Part shown: positions 35,786 through 43,467 of the stretch, piece after piece | Layout: every line of letters begins with the position of its first letter | Numbering within the stretch: position 1 is the stretch's first letter | NCBI GenBank assembly: GCA_022701275.1 | Contig: CP031740.1 | Coordinates: 1,561,001 to 1,625,000, forward strand | Origin: Microcoleus vaginatus PCC 9802 | GTDB lineage: Bacteria > Cyanobacteriota > Cyanobacteriia > Cyanobacteriales > Microcoleaceae | DNA length: 64,000 nt | Reading direction: 5' to 3' | Made by a program: the position numbers and the translations under genes | The notes under the pieces: model-generated | What the model was told of the DNA's origin: nothing | What the model saw: the letters and a program-made list of their open reading frames with translations, nothing else | Databases searched by the model: none

Positions 35786-36568
35786 ATGCCTGAGCCACTA
35801 ATCGAACTCAAGGGGGTAAGTAAGTCCTTCGGCCAGAACCCGATCCTCGATCAAGTCGATCTGAGGATTTATCGGGGAGAGGCCCTGGCAATTATTGGCC
35901 CTTCCGGGACGGGGAAATCTACGATTCTGCGGATAATTGCGGGTTTGTTGGCCCCGGATGCCGGTGAGGTTTTTGTTCAGGGACAGCGCAGGGTCGGATG
36001 GGTGGACGACGTGGCAGATCCGATCGGAATTGGGATGGTTTTTCAGCAAGCGGCTTTGTTTGATTCGCTGACGGTGGAGGAGAATGTCGGTTTTTTACTT
36101 TACCAGCATTCTAAGCTGCCGCGCCGCCGCATTCGGGAATTGGTGGAGGAAAAGTTGGAGATGGTGGGTTTGCCGCGAATTGGCGAACGCTATCCGGCGC
36201 AGTTGTCTGGGGGAATGAGGAAGCGGGTAAGTTTTGCCCGCGCTATCATGGCGAATCCTGATAATGACAGGGATAATCCAGAGGTTTTGCTGTACGACGA
36301 ACCGACGGCGGGTTTAGATCCGATCGCTTCGACGGTAATTGAAGATTTAATCCGTGAGTTGCAGGCGGCTAACGGTGTTTGCAGCACTTATGCGATCGTC
36401 ACTCACCAAGACAGTACCATCCGCCGCACTGCCGATCGCATCGTGTTTCTCTATCGAGGCAAAGTGCAGTGGGAGGGAACTGTCAATGACATTGCATCGA
36501 CCGATAATTTACTGATCAGACAATTTTTTAGCGGCAGTGTTACTGGGCCAATTCCAGCGCTTGGATAG
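35786..36568 (+). CDS. mlaF: ABC transporter ATP-binding protein, MlaF family
   Basis: A 260-aa ATPase. Walker A is GPSGTGKST, the signature is LSGGMRKRVSFARA, and Walker B is VLLYDEPTAGLDP. The H-loop lies in YAIVTHQDSTIRR. The sequence is of the Mla/TGD3 retrograde phospholipid transporter type. It precedes an MlaD-type MCE gene on the same strand, with a four-helix-bundle gene between. The permease (MlaE) is not in the window. Confidence 0.93.
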   Translation: MPEPLIELKGVSKSFGQNPILDQVDLRIYRGEALAIIGPSGTGKSTILRIIAGLLAPDAGEVFVQGQRRVGWVDDVADPIGIGMVFQQAALFDSLTVEENVGFLLYQHSKLPRRRIRELVEEKLEMVGLPRIGERYPAQLSGGMRKRVSFARAIMANPDNDRDNPEVLLYDEPTAGLDPIASTVIEDLIRELQAANGVCSTYAIVTHQDSTIRRTADRIVFLYRGKVQWEGTVNDIASTDNLLIRQFFSGSVTGPIPALG

Positions 36569-36630
36569 TCAATTGTTATTAGTGAACTTTCATTACTCAG
36601 CAGTCATTAGTCATTAAGGTCGAGGGTAAT

Positions 36631-36996
36631 ATGGCAACAAAAAGTTTTCAGGAATGGCGAGTTTATAAATTATCAGAACGACTAGCAGATGAATTTTGGC
36701 AAACTGTTAAGACTTGGGAACGATTTGCCAAAGATACGATCGGCAAACAAATTGTCCGTTCAGCCGATAGCATCGGTGCTAACATAGCAGAAGGAGTGGG
36801 ACGAGGCAGTTATCAAGACAACAGACGCTTTGTCAAGATAGCTAGAGGTTCTTTATATGAAAGTCAACACTGGTTGAGACGAGCTTACACTCGAAACCTT
36901 TTAAACGTTCAACAAGTAAATACATTCACAGCAATCATTAATGACTTAGCCCACTCAATTAAACTCATACCTACAATCTATCGGGTCATCCCCTAA
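36631..36996 (+). CDS. Four-helix bundle protein (S23/IVP family)
   Basis: A 121-aa helical protein of the 23S-rRNA-intervening-sequence family: SFQEWRVYKLSERLADEFWQ, RFAKDTIGKQIVRSADSIGA, NIAEGVGRGSYQDNRRFVKI, ARGSLYESQHWLRRAYTRNL. Cyanobacteria carry many free-standing copies of unknown role; they are not inserted in rRNA. It starts 62 bases after mlaF and ends 71 bases before mlaD, with TCATTAG- and TAACTAA-type repeats in both gaps. It was probably inserted into an older mlaF-mlaD operon. Confidence 0.92.
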   Translation: MATKSFQEWRVYKLSERLADEFWQTVKTWERFAKDTIGKQIVRSADSIGANIAEGVGRGSYQDNRRFVKIARGSLYESQHWLRRAYTRNLLNVQQVNTFTAIINDLAHSIKLIPTIYRVIP

Positions 36997-37067
36997 AAAT
37001 GATGCTCAATGACTAATAAGCCATAACTAATAACCCATAACTAATGACCAATGACTAAGGAGGTAAT

Positions 37068-38558
37068 ATGCGATCGCGAACTGTAAGAGAAGGTTCTGTC
37101 GGGCTCTTAATTTTAGTAGGAATCGGTTTATTTGGCGGCTTAGTGCTGTGGCTGCGGGGCGTGCAGCTAGGGAACCGCAGCTACAAATTCGCCGTAGAAT
37201 TTGGCAGCGCCCAAGGAATGCAAATAGGCACGCCCATCAGGTATCGTGGGGTTGCAGTCGGTAAAATTACCGCCCTCCAACCGGGTTCCAACGGCGTACA
37301 CGTGACGCTGGAGATTGCCCCCGGTACTTTAGTGATTCCCCGGGATGTTACGATCGAAGCGAATAAATCCGGTTTAATTGGCGAATCGTCGATCGACATT
37401 ACGCCCAACTCGATTTTGCCAGAATCATTACTTACCGCCAATCCCCTTAGTGCCGACTGTCCCCCTGAGATCGTCTGCAACAATTCGCGCTTAAAAGGTC
37501 AAGCTGGAGTCACTATCGACGAACTTATTCGATCCACAGTCCGCCTAGCTAATTTCTACACTGACCCCGCGCTGTTTAACAATATTAAATCTCTTGCCGA
37601 GAATACAGCCAACACCGCTAAAGGTGCAGCTAAACTCACCCAAGATTTATCGAGTTTAACTAAAACTGCCCAAGCGGAAATAAAAACTTTAAATCAATCT
37701 GTAAGGGGAGACATTGGGAGCTTAAATCAATCTGTAAAAACCGAAATAGGAAGTTTAAATCAATCCTTAAAGGGGGAAGCCCGCAGTTTAAATCAATCCT
37801 TAAAGGGAGAAGCAAGCACCTTAAATCAATCGCTCAAGACGGAAATATCAGCAGTCGCCGCTGATGTTTCTAAAGTAGCAGCTACGGCGGACACTTCCAC
37901 AAAAGCCGTATCTGCCGCTGCGATAAATTCTGCTAATTCAGTAACTCAAGCCGCTAATCAAGTTACATTAACAGCCAACCAACTCAATTCTTTAGTAACA
38001 ACCAACCGCGCCAGTTTAGTCTCAACTCTGAATAATATGAATCAAAGCAGTCAGGAACTGCAGGTAGCAGTCAGCAGTTTGAGTCCCACAATTAATCGAA
38101 TCAACCAAGGACAATTACTGAACAATTTAGAAGTTTTATCAGCGAATGCTGCCCAAGCTTCTGGTAGTTTGCGAGATTTATCCAGCCAGGTAAACAATCC
38201 CACGACTTTGCTATTATTGCAGCAAACTCTAGATTCTGCACGAGCTACATTTCAGAACGTCCAGAAAATTACTTCCGATGTGGATGATTTGACAGGAGAT
38301 CCGGCTTTCCGCCATAACATTCGCAGGTTGTTCAACGGATTGGGAGGCTTATTGGGCTCGACAGAACAACTACGACACCAAGTTAAAGTAACTCAAACAT
38401 TAGCTCCCCTTTCTGAGAAAGTAAATGCGAGTACACCTGCCAGAAATCAATCAATAGAGCCTGGATTTCTCAGCTTGAACAAACAGCAAAAACTGCCTGT
38501 TATACCTTCTAAAACTGCCAGATCACCAGAACCAGTGGCTCCCGAAAATACCCCTTAA
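37068..38558 (+). CDS. mlaD: MCE/MlaD-family lipid-transport protein
   Basis: A 496-aa substrate-binding component of a phospholipid transporter. One N-terminal helix (VGLLILVGIGLFGGLVLWLR) is followed by an MCE domain at residues ~38-115 (YKFAVEFGSAQGMQIGTPIR, YRGVAVGKITAL, KSGLIGESSIDITP). A long helical needle-like region follows, including five exact-period 11-residue repeats (TLNQSVRGDIG, SLNQSVKTEIG and so on, coded by 37686-37850). The C-terminal tail is basic and Pro-rich. A good RBS, aaggagg, sits 6 bases before the ATG at 37068. It is much longer than E. coli MlaD, as is usual for cyanobacterial and plastid TGD2-like proteins. Confidence 0.92.
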   Translation: MRSRTVREGSVGLLILVGIGLFGGLVLWLRGVQLGNRSYKFAVEFGSAQGMQIGTPIRYRGVAVGKITALQPGSNGVHVTLEIAPGTLVIPRDVTIEANKSGLIGESSIDITPNSILPESLLTANPLSADCPPEIVCNNSRLKGQAGVTIDELIRSTVRLANFYTDPALFNNIKSLAENTANTAKGAAKLTQDLSSLTKTAQAEIKTLNQSVRGDIGSLNQSVKTEIGSLNQSLKGEARSLNQSLKGEASTLNQSLKTEISAVAADVSKVAATADTSTKAVSAAAINSANSVTQAANQVTLTANQLNSLVTTNRASLVSTLNNMNQSSQELQVAVSSLSPTINRINQGQLLNNLEVLSANAAQASGSLRDLSSQVNNPTTLLLLQQTLDSARATFQNVQKITSDVDDLTGDPAFRHNIRRLFNGLGGLLGSTEQLRHQVKVTQTLAPLSEKVNASTPARNQSIEPGFLSLNKQQKLPVIPSKTARSPEPVAPENTP

Positions 38559-38737
38559 AACAGGGTATCATGGAATAACTGCCATTACAAGATTCGCGAC
38601 TTCCTCTAGTTAGTAAGGTGGACAATACGCACTCCGATTACAGCTAGTTAATCAGGTGCGGCTTTCGCGCCCGGCATTAAAGTTATTGTCCAAATCCTAT
38701 TAACAAAAAAGTCTTTCTCTCGCAACAAGGAAAACCA

Positions 38738-39493
38738 ATGACGCAAACATTATCGAAACCGGACGCAACCAAAAATCCGTATACTGTAACTTGGGAAAAA
38801 TTGCCAGATGACGTTAAATTACCAGACGATCCTCTGGAAAACATCGACCAACTACTTTTAGCCGCCGCCCTGCGAGAAGCCTTGGATCTGGCAGAATTTA
38901 TCCTAGCTTCAATGCTAATAGCTTCCAATTTTGGACTATGTGCCAAAGTCAATGACAAAACAGTAGTAAAAGCACCAGATTGGGTGTTGGTTCCCTCGGT
39001 ATTGCCAGCAGAACCCGGAGAAGTTCGCCGCAGTTATACGCCCCATGCTGAGGGAGAAGTATCCGCAGTAGTGATGGAATTTTTATCGGATACTGACAGT
39101 AGTGAATATTCAAATAAACCGAGATATCCTTAAGGAAAATGGCGGTTTTACGAGCGAATTTTGCAAGTACCGATTTATGTGATTTTTGAACCGAAATCGG
39201 GAGTGTTGGAAGGGTACAGACTCTCGACATCGGGAGAATACTAACTGCAAGAACCGGATGCTAATCAGCGATTCTGGATAAAATCAATGGGTTTATTTCT
39301 GGGGCTTTGGGAAGGTGAAAAATCTCAGAGAACGGGTTATTGGTTGCGCTGGTGGGATGAGAATGGGCATTTGCTGCTGTGGGGTGCCGAACGGGTGGAA
39401 CAGGAACGCCAGCGCGCCGAAGAAGAACGCCAGCGCGCCGATCGACTAATGGCATACTTGAGAAGTCAGGGTATCGATCCTGATGGCATTTGA
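38738..39493 (+). pseudogene. Uma2-family nuclease gene broken by two in-frame stops
   Basis: One continuous frame reads MTQTLSKPDATKNPYTVTWE and VKAPDWVLVPSVLPAEPGEV, as in the PD-(D/E)XK Uma2 family. It meets TAA at 39131-39133 and continues as GKWRFYERILQVPIYVIFEP. TAA follows at 39242-39244, then LQEPDANQRFWIKSMGLFLG, TGYWLRWWDENGHLLLWGAE and a coiled coil of ERQRAEEERQRADR. Two stops without a frameshift suggest recent decay. The 55186 gene is an intact relative of the same subtype. Confidence 0.88.
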
Positions 39494-39617
39494 AGGTGTG
39501 GGAGGTCGCTCAATTTTAGATTTTCGATTTTAGATTTTCGATTGAATAATTGGGAATCAAGGAGCCAGAGCGATCGATTTTAGAGTTGAGATTTTCGATT
39601 GGGAATTAAGGAGCGCC

Positions 39618-40229
39618 ATGACTGCAACAACCTTAAAAGAGAAATTAGATCAGCCGTTGCTATTTCCAGGGTTAACTTGGGAACAATTCAAAACCTTAGA
39701 ACCCATGCTCGATATTCCAGGGGTTCGGCTGTTATTTTTAGATGGGATACTGGAGATTCAGAAAAGGCCTGGAAGAAAACACGAAACAGCCAAGGGACGT
39801 ATCGGTGCGTTGGTAGAAACTTACATGATGGCGGCAGGAATCGATTTCACCCCTACGGAGTCTCGGACATTAGAAAATGAATCGCGACTGGTGAAGTGTG
39901 AAGCAGACAAGTCTTACGAATTGGGTACTGACAGAGAACGTCCATATTTAGCGATCGAAGTAGTAGCCACTGGCGGTGGAATTGATAAGCTAGAGGCTTA
40001 CAAACGGCTGCAAATCCCTGAAGTCGGGTTTTGGGATAACAGCCGACTGTCTCTGTATGCTCTCAGACAGCAAGGATACGAAGAGATTGCGAGTTCCCAA
40101 TTGCTCCCAGAACTCCATATTGGTTTACTCGTCAGGTGTGTTAATATGCCGAGTCATGTTGAGGCAATTAAGGAATTCAAAAGGGCGATCGATCTCAATA
40201 CTACCAACAGGAATATAGCTATCAATTAA
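39618..40229 (+). CDS. Uma2-family (DUF820) PD-(D/E)XK nuclease-fold protein
   Basis: A 203-aa protein: LTWEQFKTLEPMLDIPGVRL, LFLDGILEIQKRPGRKHETA, ESRLVKCEADKSYELGTDR and YLAIEVVATGGGIDKLEAYK, in which Asp and the ExxA/G pair form the nuclease-like site. Uma2 proteins are extremely abundant in cyanobacteria and of uncertain function. The final residues after EFKRAI (DLNTTNRNIAIN) look foreign and run into the next gene fragment, so the natural stop may have been lost at a gcgatcgat junction near 40185-40192. Confidence 0.85.
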   Translation: MTATTLKEKLDQPLLFPGLTWEQFKTLEPMLDIPGVRLLFLDGILEIQKRPGRKHETAKGRIGALVETYMMAAGIDFTPTESRTLENESRLVKCEADKSYELGTDRERPYLAIEVVATGGGIDKLEAYKRLQIPEVGFWDNSRLSLYALRQQGYEEIASSQLLPELHIGLLVRCVNMPSHVEAIKEFKRAIDLNTTNRNIAIN

Positions 40230-40441
40230 TTACTAAAAGTCGCTGTGAAGTGCTGCAACGGCGTTTAGAAATAGATGGAAAACTCATCGGTTTTGATCGG
40301 AAAGATAATGGATAAAAATTACTGCTTCCTGATGAATTACCCTCAGCACTAGAAGCGGAACGCCAGCGTGCTGCTGAACTCGAATCTTTGCTAGCGCGTT
40401 ACCGAGATCAGTTTGGTCAGTTGCCTGAGAGTAACGGCTAA
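40193..40441 (+). pseudogene. 3' remnant of an unidentified gene with one internal stop
   Basis: In the frame shifted from the preceding Uma2 gene, the sequence reads SQYYQQEYSYQLITKSRCEV and LQRRLEIDGKLIGFDRKDNG. It then has TAA (40313-40315), KLLLPDELPSALEAERQRAA and ELESLLARYRDQFGQLPESN to TAA at 40439-40441. The C-terminal coiled coil (EAERQRAAELE) is like that of several Uma2 or Rpn tails. It has no start codon of its own, so it is the leftover end of a deleted gene. Confidence 0.75.
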
Positions 40442-40653
40442 AAAGTCAGGGTGCGATCGCCCTTCACCGATCTCAATCGCCCGCGTGTTATTATTACCTA
40501 AATGTCCTTGACAAATCTCTGGTGTTGTGTGCGGGGCTAGAATTGGTCTCAAATTTTAAATGGCGAAGGGCGATCGTTTTGCGATCGAACTTGGGCAATC
40601 TAGAGATAGGTGCTTTGCGAGTACCGGGAAAACAGCGAGGCCAAGAGTTAGCA

Positions 40654-41061
40654 ATGGAAAGTATACAGAAAAAATCTAGCCCTCGTCCCGTTAATAAGGG
40701 CGATCGAACTAAGCAGATTTTTGCGTTAGTATCAATGGTTTCGTTTGGTGGTTCTGCTATTTTTGGTATTTTCAGTCTGTTCAGCAGCGGTTTGAGCAGC
40801 CAGCACCAGCAAAAGCAGACGCCTGTGGCTGTTTCCCAGGAATCTCTGCTGGCGGCGCAGGAACGGGGATATAAAACGGTTTTGCAGCGGGAACCTCAGA
40901 ATCAGACGGCTCTGGAGGGGTTGGCAAATGTGCGGTTGCAGATGAATAATGGGAAAGGGGCGATCGAGCCTTTGGAGAACTTGGTGAAGTTGTATCCTGA
41001 CAGAGCTGATTATAAGGAGCTTTTGGGGCAGGCGCGACAGACAATAGAAGGAAAAAAATAG
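40654..41061 (+). CDS. TPR-like membrane-anchored protein (short paralogue)
   Basis: A 135-aa protein starting at the ATG at 40654 (MESIQKKS); a longer ORF from 40522 has no support. The basic N-terminus is followed by one helix (IFALVSMVSFGGSAIFGIFS) and TPR-like helices (ESLLAAQERGYKTVLQREPQ, LEGLANVRLQMNNGKGAIEP, LENLVKLYPDRADYKELLGQ). It is a clear paralogue of the 54024 gene, which has the same layout but twice the length. Confidence 0.82.
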   Translation: MESIQKKSSPRPVNKGDRTKQIFALVSMVSFGGSAIFGIFSLFSSGLSSQHQQKQTPVAVSQESLLAAQERGYKTVLQREPQNQTALEGLANVRLQMNNGKGAIEPLENLVKLYPDRADYKELLGQARQTIEGKK

Positions 41062-41100
41062 AGCTAATAGTTACAATAAGTTATAAATTTACTATATTAT

Positions 41101-43410
41101 ATGCCACTTAAATGCAAAGTTTGCGAATCCGATTCCCATCATTTTGCCCAGGGTAAAGTTATGGGAAAATATGATGTAGATTATTTTCAATGTTCAAACT
41201 GCGGATTTGTTCAAACTGAGGAACCATACTGGTTAGAGGAAGCTTATTCTCAGCCAATAGCGAGCAGTGATGTTGGCTTAGCGTTCAGAAATTTGTCATT
41301 TTCACAAATAACCCAAAATTTATTATTTAACTTCTTTAATCATCAAGCAAGATTTCTCGACTACGGCGGTGGCTATGGTCTATTTGTCAGGCTGATGAGA
41401 GATGCGGGATTTGACTTTTACTGGCTAGACAAGTTTTGTCAAAATATATTTGCTCAAGGATTTGAGAGTGATGCAACCGCAAATAACCCATTTGAATTAG
41501 TCACGGCATTTGAAGTATTTGAGCATCTGGTTCACCCCATAGATGAGCTGGAAAATTTGTTAAAAAAATCCCGAAATATTTTATTGAGCACAGAATTGCT
41601 GCCCGAAAGCAATCCTAAACCCGATGAGTGGTGGTACTACGTGCTTCACGAAGGTCAGCACGTTTCTCTTTACACAGCTAAAGCTCTTTCCATAATTGCT
41701 ACTAAATTTAATCTGAATTTCTACTCGAATGGTTCGTCTCTGCATTTACTGACAGAAAAAGAATTGCCGGACGATTTATTTCAACAATTGGCAAAAGGAG
41801 GATTAGCAGCGGTTAATAAAGCGTCGCTTTTACAGCATGACTTCTTAAAAGCTGTTAGCAAAATTACTAATATTCAACAGGCAGGAAAGATACAACTTGC
41901 TGAAATAGAAGAGGAAGGCGACTCGCGAAGCGGGTTAACAATCCTGATTGACGGTGTATTCTTTCAAATGTACAAAACAGGAATTTCCCGTGTTTGGAGG
42001 TCGCTACTAGAAGAATGGGCTGAAAATGGTTTTGCCAAGCACATAATAGTATTGGATCGGGTGGGAACCTCGCCAAAAATTGCGGGAATTAGGTATTGCA
42101 CCGTGCCTGCTTATGACTACAGTAAAACTGATGCTGACCGGGAAATGTTACAGCAAGTATGTGATGAAATAGGTGCCGACTTATTTATATCAACTTACTA
42201 CACAACACCCCTATCTACTCCCTCTGTATTCATGGCCTATGACATGATTCCCGAAGTGGTGGGAGCAAATTTGAATCAAGAACCTATGTGGAAGGAGAAA
42301 CATTATGCTATCCACCATGCTTCTGCTTATATTACTATTTCGGAAAATACAGCTAGTGACTTAACAAAGTTTTTTCCAGAAACTGCCTCTAAGTCTGTAA
42401 CTGTAGCTCAGTGTGGAGTTCAAAGTCTTTTTTCACCGGCTAGTCAAGAAGATATTAATGGTTTTAAAAATAAATATGGTATCTCCAAACCCTACTTTAT
42501 TTCAGTAGGTGGAGGCGCTGATTATAAAAATAGTATCTTGTTCTTCAAAGCTTTTGCTCAAATTGCCAGCAAAGAGGGCTTTGAGATTGTCTGTACGGGG
42601 AGTGGAGTTCTATTAGAAGGAGAGTTGAGAAATTATACTTTAGGTACTGTAGTTCACAAGCTGCAACTGGATGATCAGGAGTTGAGATTAGCTTATGCTG
42701 GTGCTGTTGCACTGGTTTATCCCTCGAAATATGAAGGATTTGGCTTGCCTATACTGGAGGCGATAGCCTGCGGTTGTCCAGTCATTACTTGTCCTAATTC
42801 TTCTCTTCCAGAAGTTGCAGGCGAAGCCGCATTATATGTGAAGGATGATGATGTTGATGGATTGGCTAATGCACTTTGCGAGGTACAAAAACCGAAGGTT
42901 CGCAACTCATTAATTGCGGCTGGGTTGGAACAAGCTAAAAAGTTCTCTTGGTCAAAAATGGCGAAAACGATTAGTTCAGCACTGATTGACGCAACTCTAG
43001 TGCGTTTAAACTTGAAAGATATTAATCTAATTGTTTTTCCAGATTGGTCGCAGCCAGAAGAGTCTCTTGGTTTAGAATTGGAACGAGTGGTGAGATCGAT
43101 CGCAACTCACCCAGACAAAAGGAAGATGACTCTCCTGGTAGACCACAGTAACATTTCTGACGAAGATGCTAATCTCGCTTTCTCAAGCGTTGCGATCAGT
43201 CTTTTAATGCAAGAAGATTTAGATGTTTCCGGCGGGCCAGAAATTTCATTGATTGGACAGTTGAGCGAAATTCAGTGGTCAGCTTTGATACCTCGACTTT
43301 ACGGTCGAATTTTATTGGAGGATGAGAATAAAAAAGCTATCGCTCACGCAAAAGCCGAGAATATTCCCTCATTAGAACTAGACCGTTTTATGAAGGAGAG
43401 TTACTCATGA
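41101..43410 (+). CDS. Methyltransferase-glycosyltransferase fusion protein
   Basis: A 769-aa multidomain protein. Residues 1-60 hold two CxxC knuckles (CKVCES, CSNCGF), followed by a class I SAM methyltransferase-like segment to about 230 (RFLDYGGGYGLFVRLMRDAG, VTAFEVFEHLVHPIDELENL). Residues ~275-640 are a GT4 glycosyltransferase: GISRVWRSLLEEWAENG, ISVGGGADYKNSILFFKAFA, YPSKYEGFGLPILEAIACGC and SLPEVAGEAALYV. The last ~130 residues (INLIVFPDWSQPEESLGLEL, LYGRILLEDENKKAIA) are a domain often fused to cyanobacterial glycosyltransferases. It converges with the GT41 gene, whose 3' end is 57 bases away. Confidence 0.9.
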   Translation: MPLKCKVCESDSHHFAQGKVMGKYDVDYFQCSNCGFVQTEEPYWLEEAYSQPIASSDVGLAFRNLSFSQITQNLLFNFFNHQARFLDYGGGYGLFVRLMRDAGFDFYWLDKFCQNIFAQGFESDATANNPFELVTAFEVFEHLVHPIDELENLLKKSRNILLSTELLPESNPKPDEWWYYVLHEGQHVSLYTAKALSIIATKFNLNFYSNGSSLHLLTEKELPDDLFQQLAKGGLAAVNKASLLQHDFLKAVSKITNIQQAGKIQLAEIEEEGDSRSGLTILIDGVFFQMYKTGISRVWRSLLEEWAENGFAKHIIVLDRVGTSPKIAGIRYCTVPAYDYSKTDADREMLQQVCDEIGADLFISTYYTTPLSTPSVFMAYDMIPEVVGANLNQEPMWKEKHYAIHHASAYITISENTASDLTKFFPETASKSVTVAQCGVQSLFSPASQEDINGFKNKYGISKPYFISVGGGADYKNSILFFKAFAQIASKEGFEIVCTGSGVLLEGELRNYTLGTVVHKLQLDDQELRLAYAGAVALVYPSKYEGFGLPILEAIACGCPVITCPNSSLPEVAGEAALYVKDDDVDGLANALCEVQKPKVRNSLIAAGLEQAKKFSWSKMAKTISSALIDATLVRLNLKDINLIVFPDWSQPEESLGLELERVVRSIATHPDKRKMTLLVDHSNISDEDANLAFSSVAISLLMQEDLDVSGGPEISLIGQLSEIQWSALIPRLYGRILLEDENKKAIAHAKAENIPSLELDRFMKESYS

Positions 43411-43467
43411 ATGTAGTGAATTTGTGCAGCAACTGGCTGCACAAACTACTCACGGGAATCAGCACCA

